Shown here piece by piece: positions 49,477-58,120 of a stretch of DNA of 64,000 bases. Position 1 is the first letter of the stretch. Each line of letters starts with the position of its first letter. The notes beneath the pieces were generated by a model. That model was not told where the DNA came from, did no database searches, and was given only the letters and a program-made list of their open reading frames with translations. This DNA comes from Cellulomonas alba (GTDB lineage Bacteria > Actinomycetota > Actinomycetes > Actinomycetales > Cellulomonadaceae): positions 434,001-498,000 of the forward strand of contig NZ_JAUCGQ010000001.1 in assembly GCF_030362835.1 (NCBI RefSeq), in the 5' to 3' direction. A program made the translations under genes and the position numbers.

Positions 49477-50571
49477 TCACCGACCGTGGTGATGGTGGTG
49501 GTGCTTCTCCGGCGCGGCCTTCAGCAGGCCGAGCAGACCGTGCTGCTCGCCGTTCGGACCTGCGCTGAACCACACGGAGTCGGCGCCGCCGGCGACGGCG
49601 TCACCCACCGTGAGGCCCCACAGACCGTCGATCGCGAGCGGCTTGCCGTTCGTCCCCCGCAGGGTCCCCTCGAGGTGACCGGTGCGCGCGTCGAAGGCGT
49701 GGATGCGCCCGTCGCCGAAGTTGCCGATCAGGAGGTCCCCGGCGAACCGGCCGAACGCCGCGGGGGCGATCGTCAGGCCCCACGGCGAGTTGAGCACGCC
49801 GCGTGTCGCGAACCGGTGCAGGAACGCGCCCTGCTCGGAGAACACGTCGACGAACCCGTGGCCCGGACCGGCGACGTCGTCCTCGCGGTCGGCGTCCTGC
49901 TTCGCGTACGTGACGACGACGCGGCCGTCGATCTCGGCGACGTTGAACGGCGCGTACCCGGCGGGCAGGAACGGGTCGTGGAACATGCCGGGCGTCGGGA
50001 CGGGCATGAACGACCCGTCGAAGGCGTCGATCCGGTTGTCGTGGAAGTTCGCCGCGAGCAGCATCGGGCCGGACGCGGGGTGCACGAGCGCGAGCCCCTT
50101 GTAGACCGCGCCGTCTGTGTGACCCACCGCGACAGCGGACGGTCCGCCGTTCCACGCGCTCAGGTCGCCGTCCTCGCCGATGAAGATGAACCGCGCCGCC
50201 TGGCCCGTGCCGGGGACCATGAACGCGGTCGTGTCGTTGAAGACCTGGCCCGTGGGCGCGCCGCCGGGGATCGCGACGCTCAGCACCTTGGTGACGGGGG
50301 CACCTGCCGTGTCGGTGCGGTACAGCGTCGTGACGTCCGCACCGTTGTCCGAGACCCAGACCGGCGTGTTCGGTCCGCGCGACATGCCCCACGCGTTGAC
50401 GAGCTCGGGGTCGGCCAGCGCCGCGACGCCCGGCTGGTCCGAGACGAGGTTGACCTGCTGGAACGTGTGCGGCCGAGGCTTGTCCGCCGCAGCCGCGGGA
50501 CCCGCGACCGCCACGCCCAGCGCCATCGCGAGAGCGGCGGACGCTCCGATGTAGGTCGATCTGGCAACCAT
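49477..50571 (-). CDS. Secreted TIGR03118-family protein with natural His6 tail
   Basis: 364 residues. Signal peptide 1 to about 29 (YIGASAALAMALGVAVAGPA). Beta-propeller-like repeats follow: LVNAWGMSRGPNTPVWVSDN, YKGLALVHPASGPMLLAANF, GVLNSPWGLTIAPAAFGRFA and LAIDGLWGLTVGD, the signature blocks of TIGR03118. The family has no assigned function. The extreme C-terminus is EKHHHHHHGR, a genomic hexahistidine run that could bind metal. The start is an ATG, and the cluster faces the methyltransferase convergently. Confidence 0.88.
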   Translation of the reverse strand: MVARSTYIGASAALAMALGVAVAGPAAAADKPRPHTFQQVNLVSDQPGVAALADPELVNAWGMSRGPNTPVWVSDNGADVTTLYRTDTAGAPVTKVLSVAIPGGAPTGQVFNDTTAFMVPGTGQAARFIFIGEDGDLSAWNGGPSAVAVGHTDGAVYKGLALVHPASGPMLLAANFHDNRIDAFDGSFMPVPTPGMFHDPFLPAGYAPFNVAEIDGRVVVTYAKQDADREDDVAGPGHGFVDVFSEQGAFLHRFATRGVLNSPWGLTIAPAAFGRFAGDLLIGNFGDGRIHAFDARTGHLEGTLRGTNGKPLAIDGLWGLTVGDAVAGGADSVWFSAGPNGEQHGLLGLLKAAPEKHHHHHHGR

Positions 50572-50715
50572 GACATGCGCCTCCTCGAGGTCGGGGGCCG
50601 CAGACGCGTACCCCTCGGTGGCACACGAGGCCGTGGCCGCCGCGGTTCACCCCCTGCGGGCGAGACCTGCGGCCATGACCTCGCCGCGGAGGCGCGGCTC
50701 TGCCACGATCGCCCG

Positions 50716-51537
50716 ATGGCAGCCGGCGCGTGGACCGATCGGTGGGTACGGCTGCGCGGGCACCGTGTGCTCGTCCGGACCAGCGCGGCCGTCGACGGCG
50801 CGACGCCGATCGTCCACGTCCACGGCTTCGCGATCTCGGGGCGCTCGCTGATGCCGACCGCGGAGCGACTGGTGGGCACCGCGCAGAACCTCGTGCCCGA
50901 CCTGCCGGGCTACGGCCGCAGCGAGGACTGGGAGCAGACGCTCGGCATCCCGGCGCTCGCCGGCGCGCTCGAGGAGCTGCTCGACGTGCTCGGGCACGAG
51001 AAGGTCGTGCTGCTCGGCAACTCGATGGGCTGCGCCGTCGCGCTCGAGCTCGCGCACAGCTCGCCGGACCGCGTCGAGCGGCTCGTGCTCGTCTCGCCCG
51101 CCGGCGGCGTGCACAACCAGCCGTTCGCGCGGGCCATCACGCAGCTCGCCCGTGACGGCCTGCGCGAGAGCCCGCGCATGGCGCGCAGCGCGGTGCCCGA
51201 CTACCTGCGGTTCGGGCCGCTCAACGCGCTCTCGCTGTTCAGCGAGCTGACGCGCTTCCCTGCCCTCGAGCGGTTCCTCGGGGTCGAGGTGCCCGCGCTG
51301 GCCGTGATCGGCTCGCGCGACCCGCTCATGCCCGAGCCGCGCCGGGTCGCCGAGCTGGCGCGGCTGGCCGACGGGCAGATGTCGTTCGTGCTCGTCGAGG
51401 GCGCCGCGCACGCGATGAACTTCAGCCACCCCGGCGAGCTCGCGCACGTGGTGCGGTCCTGGCTCGCGGGCGTCCCGATCGTCGACGACCCGGACGAGCC
51501 CGGGCTGACGCGCGTGCTCCACCTCGCCCGACGCTGA
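50716..51537 (+). CDS. Alpha/beta hydrolase
   Basis: 273 residues. Nucleophile Ser in VVLLGNSMGCAVALELA, acid Asp in VIGSRDPLMPEPR, His in VEGAAHAMNFSHP, plus the oxyanion loop VHVHGFAISGRSLMPTAERL. This arrangement fits the esterase/C-C hydrolase branch. CACGAT lies 6 nt before the ATG, a possible -10 element. Substrate unknown. Two unrelated hydrolases are convergent here with a 4-bp gap. Confidence 0.88.
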   Translation: MAAGAWTDRWVRLRGHRVLVRTSAAVDGATPIVHVHGFAISGRSLMPTAERLVGTAQNLVPDLPGYGRSEDWEQTLGIPALAGALEELLDVLGHEKVVLLGNSMGCAVALELAHSSPDRVERLVLVSPAGGVHNQPFARAITQLARDGLRESPRMARSAVPDYLRFGPLNALSLFSELTRFPALERFLGVEVPALAVIGSRDPLMPEPRRVAELARLADGQMSFVLVEGAAHAMNFSHPGELAHVVRSWLAGVPIVDDPDEPGLTRVLHLARR

Positions 51538-51541
51538 CCCG

Positions 51542-52246
51542 TCACCCGCTGGCCGGCAGGCCGAGCGCGTCCGCGAGGACGGCGTCCAGCCGGGGGTCCA
51601 TGAGCGGCCGGAAGTGCCCGGGCGTCTCCAGCTCGACGTCGACCGCCCCCGGCAGCCGGCTGCCGCCCGGCACGTGCGGGTCCCATCGGCTCTGCACGTT
51701 GACGATCCGCTCGTTGACTCCCAGCTCCGCACCGAGCTCGCGAATGGTGGGGTGGGCGGGCCGGAACGCCCGCAGCGCGGGGCTGAGCGTCCACCGCGCG
51801 AGCGTCGAGCCGTCGAACGGCGTGTTCACCGCGACCATCCTCGCGATCCGGCCGTCGGGGTCGTACCGCAGCATCGCGAGCTTCCCGATGAGCCCGCCCT
51901 TGCTGTGCGCCACGAGCACGACGTCGTGCAGGTCCCGCGAGACGAGGTACGCACCGAGCAACGCCGCGGAGACCGGGATCGGGCGGGCGTTGCGACCGAG
52001 CGCCGGGACGACGTGGACGCGCACACCACGCGCGTGCAGCCTCTCGGCGACCGGCCGCAGGAACAGCCAGCGCTCGTACACGCCTGGGACGAGCACCACC
52101 ACGGGACCGACCGGGTGCTCCGGGCGCTCCCACCCGCCGGGCGCGCCGCGGCGGAGCAGCGCGCCCGTCTGCCAGCGCACGGCCACGTCGTAGTCGCGGA
52201 GCCGCCACGCGAGTCGCGCGGCGTGCGAGTCGTCCGGCACGCGCAC
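51542..52246 (-). CDS. Lipase-like alpha/beta hydrolase
   Basis: 234 residues from a GTG. VVVLVPGVYERWLFLRPVAE contains the oxyanion loop, LVAHSKGGLIGKLAML the nucleophile elbow (Ser in HSKGG), and VELETPGHFRPLMD the catalytic His. No signal peptide. It resembles triacylglycerol lipase/PGAP1-like cytoplasmic hydrolases. The true substrate is unknown. Confidence 0.85.
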   Translation of the reverse strand: MRVPDDSHAARLAWRLRDYDVAVRWQTGALLRRGAPGGWERPEHPVGPVVVLVPGVYERWLFLRPVAERLHARGVRVHVVPALGRNARPIPVSAALLGAYLVSRDLHDVVLVAHSKGGLIGKLAMLRYDPDGRIARMVAVNTPFDGSTLARWTLSPALRAFRPAHPTIRELGAELGVNERIVNVQSRWDPHVPGGSRLPGAVDVELETPGHFRPLMDPRLDAVLADALGLPASG

Positions 52247-52286
52247 ATCCTCGCGCAGGGCGCCCGCGACCGCGGTTCGGGCGCCC

Positions 52287-52292
52287 TACGAT
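52287..52292 (+). promoter_or_regulatory. -10 hexamer for the YbaK-like gene
   Basis: TACGAT, 6 nt before the ATG at 52299, with no ribosome site; leaderless arrangement. Confidence 0.55.
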
Positions 52293-52298
52293 CGCGCC

Positions 52299-52778
52299 AT
52301 GCCGCCCACCACCCACCCCGCCGTCGAGCTCGTCACGGCCGCGCTGCAGGAGCACGGCGTCGAGCCGCGCGTGCGTTGGCTCGACGACGCGGTGACGACC
52401 GCCCAGCTCGCAGCCGACGCTCTCGGCGTCGAGGTCGGGCAGATCGCGAACTCCCTGGTGTTCCTGCTCGACGACGAGGCGGTGCTGGTGCTCACGTCCG
52501 GCGCGCACCGCGTCGACACCGACTGGCTCGGCGCCCGCCTCGGCGGCACGCTCGGGCGCGCACCGAAGGAGCGCGTCAAGGACGCGACGGGGCAGGTGAT
52601 CGGCGGCGTCGCGCCCGTCGGGCACCCGGCGCCCGTGCGGACGTTCGTCGACGTCGCGCTCGCGCAGTACGACGAGGTCTGGGCGGCGGCGGGTGTCGCC
52701 CGCACGGTGTTCCCGACCACGTTCGACGAGCTGGTGCGGATCACGCGCGGGACGCCCACGGCCGTCGAACCGGCCTGA
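52299..52778 (+). CDS. YbaK/EbsC-family aminoacyl-tRNA deacylase-like protein
   Basis: 159 residues. LGVEVGQIANSLVFLLDDEA, VLVLTSGAHRVDT and KERVKDATGQVIGGVAPVGH with PAPVRTFVDVAL are the conserved YbaK blocks; the Lys in VKDATG and the GGVAPVGH loop line the active site that removes misacylated amino acids from tRNA in studied members (YbaK, ProXp). Which tRNA is edited here is not clear. Confidence 0.93.
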   Translation: MPPTTHPAVELVTAALQEHGVEPRVRWLDDAVTTAQLAADALGVEVGQIANSLVFLLDDEAVLVLTSGAHRVDTDWLGARLGGTLGRAPKERVKDATGQVIGGVAPVGHPAPVRTFVDVALAQYDEVWAAAGVARTVFPTTFDELVRITRGTPTAVEPA

Positions 52779-52884
52779 CGCCGCTCCGAGGGGTTTCCAC
52801 CCTGCGGTCCAGGTGTCCGACTTGTCCGGTCTTGACCTTTGTCGCGGACGGGCGTGGGATGTGGGCCACCTGTGAGGAGCTGCC

Positions 52885-55494
52885 ATGCGCGCGCTGCCCG
52901 GTGTCGCGAGAGCCCGCTGGTCCTCCCGCTCGTGGGTGCACCGCCGCACCGCGGGCGCGGGAGCCGCGGTCGCCGCCCTGGCTGTCGCGTGCGCGCTGCT
53001 CGCTCCCCCGCCCGAGGCGCGGGCCGACGACCCCCGGCCGGCCTTCACGGTCGTCGCGCTGCCCGACACGCAGTCGTACACGAAGTCCGCGACGAACTAC
53101 TGGATCATGGGCGCGCAGACGCAGTGGGTCGTCGACCATCGGGCCGACCTCAACACGCAGTTCGTCGTGCAGCTCGGCGACCTCGTCGAGTGGGAGGACC
53201 GCGACTATGACTGGGGCAACGCGTCGCAGTACATGGCGACGCTCGACGCCGCCGGCGTCCCGAGCTCGGTGGTGCCCGGCAACCACGACATGGAGCTGAC
53301 GGGCGGCGGCCTGAGCCACTTCGCGCAGCGCTTCCCGCCGTCGCGCTACCAGTCGCTCACGTGGACGCCGTCGACCGCGACGTACGGCGGCTACCTCGGC
53401 CAGAACCAGTTCGGTCCGGACCCGGTCGACCGCGGTGACGGCGACAGCTACTCGCTGTTCTCGGCCGCCGGCATGGACTTCCTCGTGCTGAACCTCGAGT
53501 ACAACCCGCCCGACTACGCGATCGACTGGGCGAAGCGGGTGCTCGCCGCGTACCCGGACCGCCGCACGATCCTCGTCACGCACAGCTACCTGGACCTCAC
53601 CGGGTCGCTGTCGACGCAGGTGCTGCGCCAGGACGGGATCGGCAACTCGGGCCAGGCGCTCTGGAACAAGCTCGTCTCGACGAGCTGCCAGATCTTCCTC
53701 GTGCTCAACGGCCACTTCTACTCCGGCGACCAGGGCGAGGCGCGCCGCACCGACACGAACACGTGCGGCCGGCCCGTGCTCTCGGCGCTGTCCGACTACC
53801 AGGCCCGCGCGAACGGCGGCGACGGCTGGCTCCGCTACTACACGTTCCAGCCCGACCAGAACGCGATCGAGGCGTACACCTACTCGCCGACGCTCGGCCA
53901 GTTCGAGACCGACGCGGACAGCCGGTTCACCCTGGCGTACGACATGGGAGGCACGGGCTCGCCGCCCCCGCCCACGACCGTCGCGTCGGATGACTTCGAA
54001 CGCTCCGTCACCTCCGGGTGGGGCTCGGCGCAGACCGGCGGCCCGTGGTCGCTCGCGGGGACGTCGACCAGGTACAGCGTGGCGGGCGGCGTCGGCCGGC
54101 AGGCGGTGCCACCGGGCTCGACGCTGACGTCGACGCTCGCGACCGTCTCGTCCACCTCGACCGACCTGAGCGCGACGCTCGCGCTGGACCGCGTGCCGGA
54201 CCAGACCTCGTTCGTGACGGTCTCGGCGCGGCTGCTCGCGACGAACGACTACGGCGCGCGGCTGCGGATCAGCCCGAACGGGACGATCCAGCTCGCGCCC
54301 GAACGGTCGGGCACCGTGATCGGCGGCGGTGCGGTCGCCGGGGTCACGCTCGCCGCCGGCACGCGGCTGCACGTCCGCGTGCAGGTCGACGGCACGTCGC
54401 CCACCACGATCCGCACCAAGGCGTGGCTCGACGGCACGACCGAGCCGTCGGCGTGGCAGTACACCGCGACGGACTCGACGGCCGCGCTGCAGGCCCCGGG
54501 CGGGATCCGGCTGTCCACCTACCTGAGCAGCTCCGCGACCGGCGGCGCGCTCACCGCGTCCTGGGACGACGTCTCGGCCGTGCCGGTCGGTGGCGCGCCG
54601 CCACCGCCGCCGCCGAACCAGCCGCCCGTCGCCGCGTTCACGCCGACGGCGAGCGGTCTCGCGCTCGCCGTCGACGGCACCGCGTCGCACGACCCGGACG
54701 GGACCGTCGCGAGCTGGTCCTGGACGTTCGGCGACGGGGGCACCGCCACCGGCTCGACCGCCAGCCACACGTACGCCGCGACGGGTACGTACCCGGTGAC
54801 GCTCACGGTCACCGACGACGACGGCGCGACCGGGACGGCGACGCAGCAGGTGTCGGTGACCGCGCCGCCGCCCACCTCCACCGTCGCGTCGGACGCCTTC
54901 GCGCGCACGGTCGCGAACGGGTGGGGCAGCGCGGACGTCGGCGGTGCCTGGACGCTCACCGGCACCGCGTCGAGGTACTCCGTCTCCGGTGGTGCCGGCC
55001 GTGTCGTGGTCCCGACCGGATCGACCATGACTGCCGCGCTGGGCTCGGTCTCGTCCACCGCGGTCGACGTCGGCGCGACGGTCGCCGTCGACCGGCAGCC
55101 CGACGTCACCGCGTACCTCGCGCTGTCGGGCCGCGTCGTCGGGTCCAACGACTACGCGGTGCGGCTCAAGCTCGCGGCGGGCGGCACGGTCCAGGCGAGC
55201 ATCACGCGCTCGGGGACCGCACTCACGGCCGTCAACCTGCCCGGCACGCTGGCGCCGGGAACCGCGTACCACCTGCGGCTCCAGGTGCAGGGCACCGGGA
55301 CGACGACCTTGCGCGCCAAGGCGTGGAAGGACGGCACCGCCGAGCCGACGACGTGGACCACCACGACGACGGACACGACCGCCGCGCTCCAGACGGCGGG
55401 GTCGCTCAAGGTGCTCGGCTACCTCAGCTCGGGCTCGGCCAACGGTCCGCTGACCATGGCGTGGGGCGCGCTGACGGCGACCGCGCTGAACTGA
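52885..55494 (+). CDS. Secreted metallophosphoesterase with duplicated C-terminal modules and a PKD domain
   Basis: 869 residues. A twin-Arg-containing signal region (RRTAGAGAAVAALAVACALL) ends near residue 47. The calcineurin-like phosphoesterase domain (about 50-350) has all motifs: ALPDTQSY, VVQLGDLVEW, VPGNHD, LVTHSY and LNGHFYSGD. Then two copies of a beta-rich module of about 190 residues (TVASDDFERSVTSGWGSAQT; TVASDAFARTVANGWGSADV) flank a PKD domain with WSWTFGDGGTATGSTASHTY. The C-terminal modules look like carbohydrate/cell-surface binding units. Metal-dependent phosphatase or diesterase of unknown substrate, acting outside the cell. Confidence 0.92.
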   Translation: MRALPGVARARWSSRSWVHRRTAGAGAAVAALAVACALLAPPPEARADDPRPAFTVVALPDTQSYTKSATNYWIMGAQTQWVVDHRADLNTQFVVQLGDLVEWEDRDYDWGNASQYMATLDAAGVPSSVVPGNHDMELTGGGLSHFAQRFPPSRYQSLTWTPSTATYGGYLGQNQFGPDPVDRGDGDSYSLFSAAGMDFLVLNLEYNPPDYAIDWAKRVLAAYPDRRTILVTHSYLDLTGSLSTQVLRQDGIGNSGQALWNKLVSTSCQIFLVLNGHFYSGDQGEARRTDTNTCGRPVLSALSDYQARANGGDGWLRYYTFQPDQNAIEAYTYSPTLGQFETDADSRFTLAYDMGGTGSPPPPTTVASDDFERSVTSGWGSAQTGGPWSLAGTSTRYSVAGGVGRQAVPPGSTLTSTLATVSSTSTDLSATLALDRVPDQTSFVTVSARLLATNDYGARLRISPNGTIQLAPERSGTVIGGGAVAGVTLAAGTRLHVRVQVDGTSPTTIRTKAWLDGTTEPSAWQYTATDSTAALQAPGGIRLSTYLSSSATGGALTASWDDVSAVPVGGAPPPPPPNQPPVAAFTPTASGLALAVDGTASHDPDGTVASWSWTFGDGGTATGSTASHTYAATGTYPVTLTVTDDDGATGTATQQVSVTAPPPTSTVASDAFARTVANGWGSADVGGAWTLTGTASRYSVSGGAGRVVVPTGSTMTAALGSVSSTAVDVGATVAVDRQPDVTAYLALSGRVVGSNDYAVRLKLAAGGTVQASITRSGTALTAVNLPGTLAPGTAYHLRLQVQGTGTTTLRAKAWKDGTAEPTTWTTTTTDTTAALQTAGSLKVLGYLSSGSANGPLTMAWGALTATALN

Positions 55495-55509
55495 CGGCAG
55501 GGGGCCGGG

Positions 55510-57513
55510 TCAGGCGCTCTCGCGCAGGGTGCGCCGCGCCGACTCGAGCGCGATCAGCTCGGCGAACGCCGCCTGGTACGCGGCCGGGTCCGCCGCGGCG
55601 TCCATCCGCTGGAGCCGTCCGCGCAGGTCCGCGATGCGCCGCGTGTAGCCGACCTCGACGAGGCGCAGCACGACGTCGCGGACGTAGGCCGGCAGCACCT
55701 CCGGCCGGTCCTCGGGCAGGGGCGCGACGGCGAGCTCGGTGACCAGCGACCGGACGGGCGCCGCTGCCTGCTCGAGCACCTGGCCGACCCACGCGGTGGC
55801 GCTGTCGGTCGCGCGCGCGGCGACCAGGCCACCCGCCGCCCGCACCGCCTCGTGGACCGCGCGGTACGCCGGCGCGGCGAACGCGTCGGCGGCCAGGTCG
55901 TCGAACTCGGCCGGCACGAGCGCCGGCTGCTGGAGCACGACCTCGAGGGTCGTGCGCTCGACCTGCGCCACCGGGTCGCGCCGGTCGGGGACGACGAGCC
56001 GCGCGGGCGCGTCCTGCGCCGGCACCTCGCGGCCCGCGTCGGCACCCGGGCGGCCGGGCCGTCCGCGGTCGCCGCCGGGGCGGCCGTTCGGGCCGCGGTC
56101 GCCGCCGGGGCGGCCGCTCGCGCCGCGGTCGTCGTGGCCGCCGGTCCGCGGCCGCGCCGCGCTCACCGCGCGGCGGACCGTGTCCAGGTCCTCGATGCCG
56201 AGCCAGCCCGCGAGCAGGCGGCTGTACTCGGGCCGCAGCGCGGTGTCGCGGATGCCGGCGACGACGGGGGCCGCCGCGCGCAGCGCACCGACGCGGCCCT
56301 CGGCCGTCCCCAGGTCGAACCCGGCGAGCGTCGTGCGGATGACGAACTCGAACAGCGGCTGACGCCCGGCGACGAGCGCGCGCACCGCGTCCGGACCCTT
56401 GGCCTGGCGCAGCTCGCACGGGTCCATGCCGGTCGGCTCGACCGCGACGAACGTCTGCGCCGAGAAGGACTGGTCCTCGCCGAACGCGCGCATCGCGGCC
56501 TTCTGCCCGGCGGCGTCGCCGTCGAAGGTGAAGATGACCTCGCCGCCGACCGACGTCCCGGACGCGAGCTGCACTCCCCCGGCCCCGCCGGCGTCGCCGA
56601 CGAGCCGGCGCACGATCCGCGCGTGGTCCGAGCCGAAGGCGGTGCCGCACGTCGCGACGGCCGTCCCGACGCCCGACAGGTGCATCGCCATGACGTCGGT
56701 GTAGCCCTCGACGACGACGACGCGGCGCTCCTTCTGCATGTCGCGCTTCGCGAGGTCGAGGCCGTACAGCACCTGCGACTTCCGGTAGATCGGCGTCTCC
56801 GGGGTGTTCAGGTACTTCGGGCCGTTGTCCTCGTCGAACAGACGGCGCGCACCGAAGCCGATGGTCTCGCCCGTGACCTCGCGGATCGGCCACACGAGGC
56901 GGCCGCGGAACCGGTCGTACACGCCGCGCTGCCCCTGGCTGACGAGGCCCGACGCGAGCAGCTCGGGCTCGGTGAAGCCGCGCCCGCGCAGGTGGCTCAG
57001 CAGCCCGTCCCACCCCTGGGGCGCGAACCCGACGCCGAACTGCTCGGCCGCGGCACGGTCGAACCCGCGCTCGGCGAGGAAGCGCCTGCCCGCGGTGGCC
57101 CCGGGCGCGGCCAGCTGCTCGCGGTAGAACGCCTCGGCGACGGCGTGCGCCTCGACGAGCCGACGCCGCCGGCCCGGCTCGTCGCCCGTGCGCGTCGTGC
57201 CGCCGCCCTCCTCGTAGCGCAGCTGCAGGCCCACGCGACCCGCGAGGTACTCGACCGCCTCGACGAACCCGAGGCCGTCGGTCTTCATCACGAACTCGAT
57301 GACGTCGCCACCCTCGCCGCAGCCGAAGCAGTGGTACCGGCCGACCTGGGGGCGCACGTGGAACGACGGCGAGCGCTCGTCGTGGAACGGGCACAGGCCC
57401 TTGAGCGAGCCGATGCCCGCGGTCCGGAGCTGCACCCGCGCGCCGACGATCTCCTCGATGCGCGCGCGCTCGCGGACGGCCTCCACGTCGTCCTGCCGGA
57501 TGCGCCCCGCCAC
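55510..57513 (-). CDS. dnaG: DNA primase
   Basis: 667 residues from a GTG. Zinc-binding CHC2 site Cys41/His44/Cys62/Cys65 (CPFHDERSPSFHV and YHCFGCGEGGD), the TOPRIM domain with VVVEGYTDVMAMH and TFDGDAAGQKAA, then the helicase-binding C-terminus. Between RNA polymerase core and C-terminal domain is a Gly/Arg/Pro/Asp repeat linker (RPGGDRGPNGRPGGDRG). It primes replication. A TAGACT -10 lies 7 nt upstream (57526-57521), so it is probably leaderless. Neighbouring dgt is also reverse, with a VOC gene between. Confidence 0.97.
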   Translation of the reverse strand: MAGRIRQDDVEAVRERARIEEIVGARVQLRTAGIGSLKGLCPFHDERSPSFHVRPQVGRYHCFGCGEGGDVIEFVMKTDGLGFVEAVEYLAGRVGLQLRYEEGGGTTRTGDEPGRRRRLVEAHAVAEAFYREQLAAPGATAGRRFLAERGFDRAAAEQFGVGFAPQGWDGLLSHLRGRGFTEPELLASGLVSQGQRGVYDRFRGRLVWPIREVTGETIGFGARRLFDEDNGPKYLNTPETPIYRKSQVLYGLDLAKRDMQKERRVVVVEGYTDVMAMHLSGVGTAVATCGTAFGSDHARIVRRLVGDAGGAGGVQLASGTSVGGEVIFTFDGDAAGQKAAMRAFGEDQSFSAQTFVAVEPTGMDPCELRQAKGPDAVRALVAGRQPLFEFVIRTTLAGFDLGTAEGRVGALRAAAPVVAGIRDTALRPEYSRLLAGWLGIEDLDTVRRAVSAARPRTGGHDDRGASGRPGGDRGPNGRPGGDRGRPGRPGADAGREVPAQDAPARLVVPDRRDPVAQVERTTLEVVLQQPALVPAEFDDLAADAFAAPAYRAVHEAVRAAGGLVAARATDSATAWVGQVLEQAAAPVRSLVTELAVAPLPEDRPEVLPAYVRDVVLRLVEVGYTRRIADLRGRLQRMDAAADPAAYQAAFAELIALESARRTLRESA

Positions 57514-57643
57514 GGCCGCGAGTCTAGGTGGTCCGCGGCGCGGTCACGGCTGCCCCGGGGGTGACGCGCGCTGCGACGTCTGGCATGCTGATGAATCGAA
57601 CACCTGTTCGCACGACGGCCCGTGAACTCGACGAGGAGCGCCC

Positions 57644-58087
57644 ATGAGCACGCTGCATCCCAACCTGGCGGTCGACGACCCGAAGGCCGCCATCGACTTC
57701 TACCGACGGGCGTTCGGCGCCGAGCTCGTCTACGCGGTCGAGGCCTTCGGCACGGTGGTCCACTCGGACCTGCGGCTCGGGGACTCGACGTTCACCGTCG
57801 CGGCGGCGATGCCGTCGTTCGGCTCGGTCGCACCGACCGCGGACGGGCCCGCGCACGTGTCGTTCACCATCGACGTCGAGGACACGGATGCCGCGTTCGC
57901 GCGCGCGGTCGAGGCCGGCGCCACGGCGGTCGACGAGCCGTCCGACGCGTTCCACGGCGGGCGCACCGCGCAGCTGCGCGACCCGTTCGGGCACCGATGG
58001 TTCCTCAACCACCAGGTCGAGGAGGTGTCTCCCGAGGAGATGCAGCGGCGGACCGACGAGTGGGTCGCGTCGCAGGGCGGTGCCTGA
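57644..58087 (+). CDS. VOC-superfamily (PhnB/glyoxalase-like) protein
   Basis: 147 residues from an ATG with AGGAG 4-5 nt upstream. HPNLAVDDPKAAIDFYRRAF, GAELVYAVEAFGTVVHSDLR, ADGPAHVSFTIDVEDTDAAF and LRDPFGHRWFLNHQVEEVSP follow the PhnB-like pattern. Metal ligands typical of active glyoxalases are not all evident, so catalysis is uncertain. It lies on the opposite strand between dnaG and dgt, two genes usually adjacent, so it looks like an insertion. Confidence 0.9.
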   Translation: MSTLHPNLAVDDPKAAIDFYRRAFGAELVYAVEAFGTVVHSDLRLGDSTFTVAAAMPSFGSVAPTADGPAHVSFTIDVEDTDAAFARAVEAGATAVDEPSDAFHGGRTAQLRDPFGHRWFLNHQVEEVSPEEMQRRTDEWVASQGGA

Positions 58088-58120
58088 CGCGGGCGCGAGC
58101 GGCGGGGTGCTGCTCTGCGC

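Noticed and set aside
49477-49515. His6 tail as vector contamination
   Set aside because: It is in frame within a full chromosomal gene with a normal neighbourhood, and the codons continue to Gly-Arg and a native stop.
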